Position numbers and translations under genes: made by a program
NCBI GenBank assembly: GCA_019090895.1
Contig: JAHRVB010000032.1
Span: forward strand, 1 to 46,623
DNA length: 46,623 nt
Origin: Kangiellaceae bacterium
Lineage (GTDB): Bacteria > Pseudomonadota > Gammaproteobacteria > Enterobacterales > Kangiellaceae
Direction of reading: 5' to 3'
Part shown: piece after piece, positions 36,601 through 43,862 of the stretch
Layout: each line of letters starts with the position of its first letter
How positions within the stretch are numbered: the stretch's first letter is position 1
Notes under the pieces: generated by a model
Seen by the model: only the letters and a program-made list of their open reading frames with translations
Database searches by the model: none
Told to the model about the DNA's origin: nothing

Positions 36601-36651
36601 TTTTGTAATTTTCGTGAACTTGTGAACGCATAATTCACAAACTTGTTATGC
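36601..36651 (-). other. attC-like site B (degenerate), containing the upstream gene's stop codon
   Basis: On the minus strand GCATAACAAG opens the element; its TAA is the stop codon of the 36646-37020 gene. ATTATGC 12 nt later pairs with GCATAA, and TTGTGAA/TTCACAA forms a 7-bp hairpin. The opening GCATAAC is the exact complement of the closing GTTATGC of site C. No proper GTT-type right end is seen, so it may be a deletion derivative. Confidence 0.35.
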
Positions 36652-37020
36652 ATTTGGCACATAGGGTGTTCCTTGGTGAAATTTTAACTCCCAATTGTTC
36701 CCTTGTTTACACCAAACTGAGGAACGTCTCGCATACAAAGTGATATCGCCATATGTTGTCTCACTATTGTAAGTTGCCAATACCACATCACTAGAAATCA
36801 ACTTTAATTTATATTCGTGTAGAGGAAGCACAGTTTTAAAACCGCTCTCCTCCATTGAAAGTGTGTCTTCTAGATCATAATACTTTCCTGACTGACCAAA
36901 CTCTTGAAAGTCATCAGCCATTAACTCCCGCATTCTCTCGATATTAAATCGTGATTCCTTTATCCAAAGTTCTTCTTCCTGAGCAGTTATTTCTATATAT
37001 TCTTTATCGGACAATTTCAT
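36646..37020 (-). CDS. DUF4440/NTF2-like protein
   Basis: The 124-residue protein resembles DUF4440 members of the NTF2/SnoaL fold: an N-terminal helix ending EEELWIKESRFN, MRELMADDFQEFGQSGKYYD, LEDTLS, LISSDVVLATYNS, and a closing RSSVWCKQGNNWELKFHQGTP. Such small single-domain proteins bind or convert diverse small molecules, and they are common integron cassette cargo. The ATG at 37020 lies 19 bp after the right end of attC-like site C and the stop codon lies within site B, exactly as in a gene cassette. Function of this member is unknown. Confidence 0.8.
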   Translation of the reverse strand: MKLSDKEYIEITAQEEELWIKESRFNIERMRELMADDFQEFGQSGKYYDLEDTLSMEESGFKTVLPLHEYKLKLISSDVVLATYNSETTYGDITLYARRSSVWCKQGNNWELKFHQGTPYVPNA

Positions 37021-37038
37021 GGCAACATTCTTAATAGT

Positions 37039-37096
37039 GCATAACGATTGGTTGTGCAGCGTGTTTTAAACGTCTGCCAATTATTTTTTGTTAGGG
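37039..37096 (-). other. attC-like site C (58 bp)
   Basis: Minus-strand order: CCCTAAC at the left, AATTGG, CAGACG, an AT-rich loop, CGCTG, CCAATC, GTTATGC at the right. Three nested pairs of arms (AAC/GTT, ATTGG/CCAAT, CAG-CG/CGCTG with one extra A) match attC architecture, including an extrahelical base. The TAA of CCCTAAC is the stop codon of the degraded upstream gene. The next gene's ATG is 19 bp beyond the right end. Confidence 0.55.
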
Positions 37097-37440
37097 CTCT
37101 TCCATCCAAGCTTTATTGGTTTCAGAATTATAAAGGAGCTCATATTTTTTTCCTACTGTAACATTAATTTCTGTTTCTGGCGCTTAATTAAGAACCCCCA
37201 TCCTGGACACATATAACCAACAGAATGTGAGCCGGGAGATAAGTATAGAGTTCTCACTCCATTTATGAAGTCACCATCAACGCCATTTATTGCAACAAAA
37301 TCAATTTTATCACCCTGTGCTTTTGATTGCCCAGAAAATACAATTGCTACATTTTCTAGAGATCCACGTACAGACACGCTATAAAATGAAGCGCAGCGAG
37401 GTAACTAAAGTAAAATTGATAGATGGATTACATATTTCAT
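37091..37440 (-). pseudogene. decayed lipoprotein cassette gene (amber codon plus frameshift)
   Basis: From ATG 37440 the frame reads MKYVIHLSILL, then TAG, then LPRCASFYSVSV: a lipoprotein signal peptide interrupted by an in-frame stop. The frame stays open through LYLSPGSHSVGYMCPG, a pattern seen in small envelope proteins with a PGxHxV strand. Near 37180 the frame shifts, and the other frame gives PETEINVTVGKKYELLYN and ends with TAA at 37091-37093 inside attC-like site C. Two lesions in about 115 codons argue for a pseudogene, unless there is sequencing error. The GTG at 37377 is unlikely to be a genuine start. Confidence 0.7.
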
Positions 37441-37510
37441 AGCTATAACAGCGTATCTCCTCAGTAAATCACTATCAATGGGCTGAGAAAATACGTTTTT
37501 AATTATAGCT
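37441..37510 (-). other. attC-like site D (70 bp)
   Basis: Minus-strand order: AGCTATAAT, CGTAT, CTCAG, a central loop, CTGAG, ATACG, GTTATAGCT. The 8-bp outer arms AGCTATAA/TTATAGCT and inner arms CGTAT/ATACG and CTCAG/CTGAG are all perfect. The right end GTTATAG resembles the GTTRRRY crossover core, and the next gene's ATG starts right after it at 37440. Confidence 0.55.
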
Positions 37511-37620
37511 ATTAAAATCAACAGTTTATATAAGCTCGTGCCGTTTGCAATCGTTATTATTGAGATTTACAGCAATCAGAATTCAGTCTCAAAATGAGAT
37601 AATTCATTAATTTCAGAGGG

Positions 37621-37700
37621 TTGAAGAAAATTGTGAGCGTGGTAAATACGAAAAACCTGATTCTAGCCGCAATGCTGAGCGGCACTTCCAATCGGTTTAA
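37621..37700. repeat. possible dispersed palindromic repeat
   Basis: GCCGC/GCGGC (37666-37683) with an 8-nt loop sits in a non-coding 208-bp gap and is the only GC-rich part of it. Both strands carry short open frames here (plus ERGKYEKPDSSRNAERHF; minus PLSIAARIRFFVFTTL), which suggests part of a mobile or REP-like element. I cannot see a second copy in this window. Confidence 0.3.
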
Positions 37701-37718
37701 GCAGTGAGTAGCAAGCGC

Positions 37719-38186
37719 TCAATTTTTCTTTGTCATATACCAACAGTTTTCCATTGGAATATTTGCTGGATAATCTTGAAGTGAGAATCCATTTCTTTGG
37801 TAAGCTTTTATTGCCGGTTCATTATTTTGAAACACGAAAAGTGAGTATTCATCCGCATCGAGTTCCGCTGCTCCTATGTGACATAAGTGGTCAATTAATT
37901 CACTCACAATCCCGCCGCCTCGACAGCTGGGGTTAACCACTAATCGTCCTAAATGACACTTTCCTAATCGAAGGTAATATTGTCCAAACGCTAGTGGCTG
38001 CTGTGTCGGAGAAAATAAACAATAACTAGCGAGCGTTTCTAATTTGATGTCCTCGCAAAGTGATTCAAGGGTATAAGGGTATCTAATGGTTGGCCCGCCC
38101 CACTGACGCACCTGCTCTTCGTTTGAAAACCAAGACATGATGGTTTGGATATCAGATTGAGTTGGTTTTGCAATTTTGTTAATCAT
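37719..38186 (-). CDS. GNAT-family N-acetyltransferase
   Basis: Predicted acetyl-CoA-dependent acetyltransferase, 155 residues. The GNAT core is visible: HLGRLVVNPSCRGGGIVSELI, with the CoA-binding R-G-G-G-I loop near residue 92, then NNEPAIKAYQRNGFS, the classical strand-helix with Asn and Tyr. Substrate (antibiotic, polyamine, protein) cannot be predicted. It is on the same strand as the cassette-like array but separated from site D by 208 bp, so cassette membership is unclear. Confidence 0.88.
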   Translation of the reverse strand: MINKIAKPTQSDIQTIMSWFSNEEQVRQWGGPTIRYPYTLESLCEDIKLETLASYCLFSPTQQPLAFGQYYLRLGKCHLGRLVVNPSCRGGGIVSELIDHLCHIGAAELDADEYSLFVFQNNEPAIKAYQRNGFSLQDYPANIPMENCWYMTKKN

Positions 38187-38315
38187 AGCGTTTTATCTAA
38201 TCGACTATTGCGTTTTATCTTACATCAGCTTACTTTTTTTTAACGCTACGGTTGAAATACTTTAAAGTTATCTAGTTCGAAAGCTGTCAAATATAAAATT
38301 ATCTAACTGCATAAT

Positions 38316-38636
38316 CTAAAGTTCTTTAATGGATAATATTTCTTGCACACTGTAAGCAGGTTCTTCATAGGGATGGCTCGATATGAGGGCTTCAACAACG
38401 GCTTTAATGGACGGCTTATCACAAACCATTTCGACTTTGTATTCAGGTAGTATTTCAAGGGTGTTTTGAGAACCAATAAAAGGCTGACTGCCGTCGGATG
38501 GTTTAAATTGACCTTGCCCTAACGTCTCCCAACTACAGCAATCGTAATCACCAATAGTGCCAGCGCCAGCATCGAACAGCGATTGTTTAACAGGCTCTTT
38601 ATGAGACTCGGGTACGTAAAAGACAAGTTGATACAA
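38316..38636 (-). CDS. NIF3/YqfO-type stand-alone domain protein
   Basis: About 106 residues matching the small CutA-like domain inserted in or separate from NIF3 (NGG1p-interacting factor) proteins: YQLVFYVPESHKEPVKQSLF, GAGTIGDYDCCSWETLGQGQF, then VEMVC and ALISSHPYEEPAY. The family normally begins M-Y-x-L-V-F-Y-V-P-E-S-H; here the matching codon is TTG at 38636, with GGAG 8 nt upstream, so I choose the TTG start. Longer in-frame starts to 38684 add residues unlike the family. Biochemical role is unknown, though it is widespread in proteobacteria. Confidence 0.85.
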   Translation of the reverse strand: MYQLVFYVPESHKEPVKQSLFDAGAGTIGDYDCCSWETLGQGQFKPSDGSQPFIGSQNTLEILPEYKVEMVCDKPSIKAVVEALISSHPYEEPAYSVQEILSIKEL

Positions 38637-38903
38637 GTTGTACACTCCAAAGATTAATCTGCCCCGTAGATTGTACACCATCAAATTCTTTGATATTCAA
38701 AATGCGCTCTCCAGTAACTCCCTAAGATTCGCCGGGCACCAAAAACGGCAATTTGCTGCCTACTTTAGGTCGCCTATCCGTTCCATATCTAACTTAGTCC
38801 CAGAATCTTACTGTTGTTTGCGGCTTTCAACACACCACAAATATGGCGCATAAATTGCTTATTTCTGAATGCCCAGTAACTTCCTTAGCACAAGGTATCT
38901 ATA

Positions 38904-39404
38904 ATGCGCGTATCCGACCTAAATTCAGACTATCAAAACTCTAATACTAAAAATGGAGGAACGACTGATTCAACGCAAGGGGAATCATTTGATCAACTAT
39001 TCGACAAAGTACAACAGGGCAATGAGCATTCATCTCAATCGCATTCAAACCAAGGAGGCTCTGCTCAAACAGTTAGCACCCCTGGTAAATCAGAACCAGC
39101 AGCATCCCTTACAACCGACAATAACTATTATCGCTACCGGCGAGATGCGGTGGACTCTAGCAAATCAGATTTTATGGTCGCCGTCGAACAAGCGTTACGC
39201 GATAACATGCTAGGTATTGATAGAGAAAAAATAGAAGAAATCGAAGAACAAATGGAAGTGGTTAAGGCGGATAATTCACTGACTAATGAAGAGAAAACCA
39301 AAAAGCTCGACGACCTTCAACAACAAATCGACTCCATTATTGAAGCCGCTGTTGAGCGAACCAAAGAAAAACTCACAGAAGAAAGCCTGTATGGAAATGT
39401 TTGA
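38904..39404 (+). CDS. hypothetical protein with disordered N-terminus and C-terminal helical region
   Basis: No family recognised. The 166-residue product has a Ser/Asn/Gln-rich, low-complexity first 90 residues (SSQSHSNQGGSAQT) with no signal peptide. A charged, probably coiled-coil C-terminal half follows (KIEEIEEQMEVVKADNSLTNEEKTKK in two helices: EEIEEQMEVV and NEEKTKKLDDLQQQIDSI). It is isolated between a NIF3-type gene and an HxlR gene. A regulator or flagellar-type adaptor is possible but not supported by any motif. Confidence 0.6.
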   Translation: MRVSDLNSDYQNSNTKNGGTTDSTQGESFDQLFDKVQQGNEHSSQSHSNQGGSAQTVSTPGKSEPAASLTTDNNYYRYRRDAVDSSKSDFMVAVEQALRDNMLGIDREKIEEIEEQMEVVKADNSLTNEEKTKKLDDLQQQIDSIIEAAVERTKEKLTEESLYGNV

Positions 39405-39818
39405 GCTCGCTCGATTGATTTTTGCCATCTTCTGAGTTTCAATTTTCTCACTAGCAATCCAGTCAAAACAGCTTTCGATTATTCAGTACACGGGACATCA
39501 AGACATCTATTCATGCCGACGGTGGTCTATAAAGACAAGATATTATCTATCTTGTCTACACATATGAAAAATTAGGAATAAATTTTCTGACCCACTACCC
39601 TTCTTTTTATTAGGATAAACCTAAGTGAAGGTGATACAGGTTCAGCTGTAATTATGCGACCACTGATTATTCATGCTTCAAGCAAATCAAGTCAGCCGTA
39701 TCAACGAAGGATTTTACTCTTGGAATACAGCGGCTGCAAGCTCTCAAAAGGAATCGAATGAGCGTAATCGCTATAATATTTTATCTCATGATTTAATGTT
39801 CCCAGTGAACTTAACTTC
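39405..39818. other. 414-bp intergenic region with an unusual perfect hairpin
   Basis: No gene with a ribosome-binding site is visible. It contains the hairpin at 39533-39557, a minus-strand GGGTCAG string at 39587-39593, and smaller repeats such as TACAG/CTGTA near 39636 and CCTTC/GAAGG. Open frames at 39673 have no Shine-Dalgarno and overlap the HxlR gene. Confidence 0.4.
39533..39557. repeat. perfect 10-bp inverted repeat with 5-nt loop
   Basis: AGACAAGATA / TATCTTGTCT separated by TTATC. It lies about 130 bp from the end of the hypothetical gene (39404) and 260 bp from the HxlR stop, and neither strand has a following T-run. It may be a mobile-element end or a regulatory RNA hairpin. Confidence 0.55.
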
Positions 39819-40151
39819 TTATTTATTTTTCGAAGCCAAATACGTTCCCCCCCACTCTTTAATCGACAACATCAGTGGTATCAGACTATCGGCAAGTGGT
39901 GTTAACGAATAAATCACCTTTACCGGAACTTCAGCAAAAACGTCTCGATTGACTAAACCGGACTCTTCTAACTCCCTGAGTTGTTTGGTTAACATTCTTT
40001 GAGTGATCTCAGGTAACAACTGAGTTAACTGATTGAATCGTTTTGGCTCATCCCTAAGCCTAAACATAATAACCACTTTCCATTTCCCTTGAATTAATTT
40101 AAGGGTAGTCTCGACAGGGCAAGCTTTATAATCTTTAGTATTTTTTGTCAT
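39819..40151 (-). CDS. HxlR-family (DUF24) transcriptional regulator
   Basis: Winged-helix regulator of about 110 residues. From ATG 40151 it reads MTKNTKDYKACPVETTL; the conserved Cys near position 11 is where HxlR/YodB-type proteins sense thiol-reactive or redox signals. WKVVIMFRL, RFNQLTQLLPEITQRMLTKQLRELEESGLV and the wing VKVIYSLTPLADSL are canonical. An upstream GTG-type start to 40205 would overlap the candidate operator. It is divergent from an SMP-30-like gene, which it probably regulates. Confidence 0.9.
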   Translation of the reverse strand: MTKNTKDYKACPVETTLKLIQGKWKVVIMFRLRDEPKRFNQLTQLLPEITQRMLTKQLRELEESGLVNRDVFAEVPVKVIYSLTPLADSLIPLMLSIKEWGGTYLASKNK

Positions 40152-40186
40152 GATTAATCTTATTTGAGTTTGTCTATAGGTATCAA

Positions 40187-40206
40187 TTTGTATAGTTACA
40201 TACAAA
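40187..40206. promoter_or_regulatory. candidate HxlR operator
   Basis: Perfect inverted repeat TTTGTAT-AGTTAC-ATACAAA, 7-6-7, in the 158-bp divergent region, 36 bp from the HxlR ATG and 104 bp from the SMP-30-like ATG. GTAT..ATAC half-sites at this spacing are usual for HxlR-type operators. Binding is inferred. Confidence 0.5.
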
Positions 40207-40309
40207 AAACTGCCTTCTTGTAAATATTTCCCGACTACTTATACTAGCGAAAATAGTAGATAGCCCTCTTCAATTAATCCAATTCCAAAAAGTACCAGAA
40301 GGATAGTTT

Positions 40310-41329
40310 ATGTACATTTCTCGCAAGTTTTTGTTCAATCTTATTATCGCCACATTTATTTTTTCAGCCTCGCTGACAGCTACTTCATCATCAATTCAAT
40401 TATATGACAACCCAACGACTGAAATTACTGTTAACGACCCAACCATATTTCCAGAAAGTATCATTTATGATTCGAAGAGTAAACGCTTCTTAATCAGTTC
40501 GTTTCGTCAGGGCACTATTTATGAAGTTTCTAATGATGGACAAACAAAGGCGTTAATCGAAGATGATCGATTATGCTCAGTTCTAGCGATCCGTATCGAC
40601 ACTAACCGGGACCGACTCTACGCCACTAATTCTGATATGGGAGCCTGTACAAAACCAACAAGAAATGGTCCAAAGAAAGTGGCGGCATTGGCAGTCTACC
40701 AACTCAGTACAGGTCAGCCAGTTGGCTATTATGACCTAGCGAAGTTATTACCGAAAAATTCTCATTTAGCCAATGGCCTTACTCTAGATAGCGAGGGTAA
40801 TGTTTATATTACTGATAGCTTTTCGCCAACAATTTACAGAGTCGATACCAAAGGAACTATTTCTGTGTTTCTCAATGACGTTGAATTCGAGGGTCAAGGG
40901 ATCAACTTAAACGGTATAGTATTTCATCCAGATGGTTATTTTTTGACGATAAAAAAGAGTACAGGAGAACTCTATAAAATCCCTCTAGATGCTCCACAAA
41001 ATTTCACCAAAGTTAAATCGAGACGTAAGCTAGTTGGAGGTGACGGTTTGGTCCTCGCGAGTAATAACCAATTAGCAGTCATTGCGAACCAAGCATCGGG
41101 AGTCAGCGCTAATGCTGTGTTCACCATAAAAAGCAACGACAATTGGATTAGCTACACAGTGACTGACAAGGTTTACATTGGAGACGTTTATCCAACTACA
41201 GGCACAATAAAGAACGAAGAGCTCTATGTAATCCACAGTAATATTAATAAACTACTCAGCGCCTCAGAACGAAATAAAGTCAAGATTAGGATTCAGGCCA
41301 AGATTAAGCGATTTGGCCGAATCAAATAA
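40310..41329 (+). CDS. SMP-30/gluconolactonase-like secreted beta-propeller protein
   Basis: The 339-residue product has a signal peptide (FNLIIATFIFSASLTA). It then shows beta-propeller blades typical of SMP-30/gluconolactonase/LRE-like proteins: FPESIIYDSKSKRFLISSF, LANGLTLDSEGNVYITDS, NGIVFHPDGYFL, GDGLVLASNNQLAVI. The metal-binding Glu (PESI) and Asn/Asp (YITDS, GDGL) positions look preserved. A Shine-Dalgarno (AGAAGGA) lies about 7 nt before ATG. It faces away from an HxlR regulator, a pairing often linked with electrophile or quinone stress. Substrate is unknown. Confidence 0.75.
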   Translation: MYISRKFLFNLIIATFIFSASLTATSSSIQLYDNPTTEITVNDPTIFPESIIYDSKSKRFLISSFRQGTIYEVSNDGQTKALIEDDRLCSVLAIRIDTNRDRLYATNSDMGACTKPTRNGPKKVAALAVYQLSTGQPVGYYDLAKLLPKNSHLANGLTLDSEGNVYITDSFSPTIYRVDTKGTISVFLNDVEFEGQGINLNGIVFHPDGYFLTIKKSTGELYKIPLDAPQNFTKVKSRRKLVGGDGLVLASNNQLAVIANQASGVSANAVFTIKSNDNWISYTVTDKVYIGDVYPTTGTIKNEELYVIHSNINKLLSASERNKVKIRIQAKIKRFGRIK

Positions 41330-41343
41330 CCTCTAGTCTAATA

Positions 41344-41391
41344 GAAGGTAGTTTCTGTATTTCATCTTGTGATGACTCGAAATCTACCTTC
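41344..41391. terminator. bidirectional terminator-like structure between the SMP-30-like gene and katG
   Basis: Outer stem GAAGGTAG (41344-41351)/CTACCTTC (41384-41391) is perfect; TTTC/GAAA and an inner TCATC/GATGA pair extend it with a few unpaired bases. It sits between converging stops at 41329 and 41425. T-tracts are modest. Confidence 0.5.
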
Positions 41392-41424
41392 AGTAGCTTA
41401 TTAAACTAAATAATTTGAAATGTG

Positions 41425-43647
41425 TTATTTCAATTCAAAGCGATCCAACTGCATCACTTTCGCCCATGCCTGAACAAAATCATTAACAAATTTATCTTCC
41501 TCATCATCAGAAGCATAAACCTCAACAATTGCTCGAAGCTCGGAACTCGAACCGAAAACTAGATCCACAGGTGTTGCTTGCCATTGAAGTTCTCCAGATG
41601 ACCGGTCATGACCTTGATAAATCCCTTTGGTTGAAGGATGCTTCGTCCAAGTGGTTGACATATCGAGTAAATTAACAAAGAAATCATTTGAGAGCTCACC
41701 AGGTCTTTCGGTCAATACTCCGAGAGAAGAACCATCGAAGTTAGTGTCTAAGCTACGCATTCCACCAACTAACACCGTCATTTCTGGAACGCTTAGTCCA
41801 AGCATGTTTGATTTATCCACCAACATTTCTGACGGTGACATATAGCTTTCTTCGGTGTAAAAGTTTCGAAAACCATCAGCGGTCGGCTTTAAGTAGTTAA
41901 ACGATTTCACATCCGTTTGGGCTTGAGTGGCATCCGCTCTTCCTGCACTAAAGGGAACGACTATTTTATGCCCAGCCTTTAAAGCAGATTTTTCAATTGC
42001 TGCCGCTCCACCAAGGACGATTAAATCAGCGAGTGAGATTTTTTTCTTATCTGAGCGAGTATTAAATTTTAATTGGATTGTCTTTAGCTGAGTCAGTACT
42101 TTCGCTAATTCAATGGGATTATTGACCTGCCAATTACGCTGTGGTTCAAGTGCTATTCGAGCACCATTAGCTCCGCCACGCATATCCGTTACTCGATGAC
42201 TAGAAGCCGAAGCCCAAGCGGTTCGAATAAGTTCCGACGTTGATAAGTTGGAATTTAGAATTACCTTTTTTAAATTTTTGATATCTTGCTGACTAGCAAG
42301 TTTGTATTTAACAGCTGGCAGAGGATCTTGCCAAAGCAATACTTCCTCAGGTATATCAGACCCGATGTAACGCGCTCTTGGCCCCATATCGCGGTGAGTT
42401 AATTTAAACCAGGCTTTTGCAAACCCACGGTTAAACTCTGACGGCTCTGTTCTAAATCGTTCGACGATTTTGCGAAACTCAGGGTCTTCCTTTAGCGCTA
42501 AGTCTGTAGTAAACATGATAGGAGCGTTTCGTTTATTGGCTATATGCGCATCAGGAACTAGGTTGGCAGCGGCTTTATTGTCAGGTATCCATTGAATAGC
42601 ACCAGCTGGACTTTTTGTTTGTACCCAATTAAATGCCATCAAATTATCTAAATAGTTAGATGACCATTGAGTAGGAGTAACGGTCCATGCGCCTTCTAAT
42701 CCGCTACTCGTCGCATCAGCACCGGCGCCTGTCCCGCATTTATTTTTCCAACCGAAGCCTTGTTGTTCGACTGACGCGGCACCAGGTTCGGCTCCGACAC
42801 ATTCATTCGGTTTTTTGGCGCCATGCGCTTTACCTAACGTGTGACCACCGGCAATTAGTGCGACAATTTCTTCGTCGTTCATAGCCATACGGCCAAACGC
42901 CATTCTGATATCTTTTGCGGCAAGCAACGGATCGGGCTTACCATGTGGGCCGACTGGATTAACATAGATTAATCCCATTTCAACAGCAGCTAAGGGGCCT
43001 TTTAGTTTTCCCTTTTTGTCACGACGCTTATCCGTTAACATGGCCGTTTCCGCCCCCCAATAAACCAAATCTGGTTCCCAATCATCTGTTCGTCCACCGG
43101 CGAAACCAAAGGTTTCAAATCCCATTGATTCTAGTGCGACGTTTCCTGATAGCACCATTAGGTCGGCCCAGGAAATTTTTCGTCCATACTTTTGCTTAAC
43201 CGGCCATAACAGTCGGCGAGCTTTGTCCAAATTAACATTATCGGGCCAACTGTTGAGTGGATTAAACCGTTGTTGTCCCCCTGATGCGCCCCCGCGTCCG
43301 TCATGTACTCGATAAACCCCAGCACTGTGCCAAGCCATGCGGATCATCAATGGTCCATAGTGCCCCCAATCGGCGGGCCACCATTCTTTTGAGTCAGTGA
43401 GCGTTTTTTGTATATCTTGCTTTAACGCTTTGATATCAACGGTGGAAAACGCTTTAGGGTAGTTAAAGTCTTTACCGTATGGATTTGATTCATCACCATG
43501 TTGACGAAGTGAATTGAGATTCAGTTGTTCTGGCCACCAAAACTGATTGTTTTTTTCCTGTCCTTCAGCGAGCACGGTAGCTGGTGAGTTGAGTGACAAA
43601 AATACGGCTGAAAAAAACACCGCTTTGTAAACTATTCTTTTAAACAT
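41425..43647 (-). CDS. katG: catalase-peroxidase with signal peptide (exported KatG/KatP type)
   Basis: Heme enzyme that removes hydrogen peroxide. The 740-residue protein has the N-terminal active-site triad [13 protein letters not shown] (Arg, Trp, His). The Met-Tyr-Trp adduct partners are visible as Trp in RMAWHS, Tyr in DLVYWG and Met in [10 protein letters not shown]. The proximal heme His is in [14 protein letters not shown]. The degenerate C-terminal domain is complete. Unlike E. coli KatG, it starts with a clear signal peptide ([19 protein letters not shown]), implying a periplasmic enzyme like KatP. Shine-Dalgarno AGGGG precedes ATG 43647. It is divergent from oxyR. Confidence 0.95.
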   Translation of the reverse strand: MFKRIVYKAVFFSAVFLSLNSPATVLAEGQEKNNQFWWPEQLNLNSLRQHGDESNPYGKDFNYPKAFSTVDIKALKQDIQKTLTDSKEWWPADWGHYGPLMIRMAWHSAGVYRVHDGRGGASGGQQRFNPLNSWPDNVNLDKARRLLWPVKQKYGRKISWADLMVLSGNVALESMGFETFGFAGGRTDDWEPDLVYWGAETAMLTDKRRDKKGKLKGPLAAVEMGLIYVNPVGPHGKPDPLLAAKDIRMAFGRMAMNDEEIVALIAGGHTLGKAHGAKKPNECVGAEPGAASVEQQGFGWKNKCGTGAGADATSSGLEGAWTVTPTQWSSNYLDNLMAFNWVQTKSPAGAIQWIPDNKAAANLVPDAHIANKRNAPIMFTTDLALKEDPEFRKIVERFRTEPSEFNRGFAKAWFKLTHRDMGPRARYIGSDIPEEVLLWQDPLPAVKYKLASQQDIKNLKKVILNSNLSTSELIRTAWASASSHRVTDMRGGANGARIALEPQRNWQVNNPIELAKVLTQLKTIQLKFNTRSDKKKISLADLIVLGGAAAIEKSALKAGHKIVVPFSAGRADATQAQTDVKSFNYLKPTADGFRNFYTEESYMSPSEMLVDKSNMLGLSVPEMTVLVGGMRSLDTNFDGSSLGVLTERPGELSNDFFVNLLDMSTTWTKHPSTKGIYQGHDRSSGELQWQATPVDLVFGSSSELRAIVEVYASDDEEDKFVNDFVQAWAKVMQLDRFELK

Positions 43648-43745
43648 TTTATGTACCCCTATTGGTTTATTAAATTAGGAATCAAGCCATTTAAGAATAA
43701 AATACACTGATTTATTAGTATAATTGAATTACTCGAACATAATCT

Positions 43746-43758
43746 TCGATATAATCGA
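43746..43758. promoter_or_regulatory. inverted repeat in the katG-oxyR intergenic region
   Basis: TCGAT-ATA-ATCGA is a near-palindrome 99 bp upstream of katG and 105 bp upstream of oxyR, well placed for a shared operator. It does not match the full OxyR ATAG...CTAT consensus, so the assignment is weak. Confidence 0.25.
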
Positions 43759-43862
43759 TTATAAAATGTGAGAGTATTGTTAATAATAAAAATCAATAAA
43801 CCTATCGAATAACGTAGTGAAAAGATCAACCTTAATATTAGAAACGACTAACGGTGGTGCAC

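Noticed and set aside
36579..36662. 28-codon N-terminal extension of the 36096-36578 gene
   Set aside because: It precedes a clear signal peptide, overlaps the attC-like site and the preceding gene's end, and ATG 36578 has the good Shine-Dalgarno.
39673..39912. 79-codon plus-strand open frame
   Set aside because: No Shine-Dalgarno, overlaps the HxlR coding sequence and has no family resemblance.
43648..43862. Canonical tetrameric OxyR site (four ATAG elements)
   Set aside because: AT-rich region has partial matches only; none spans the required spacing.
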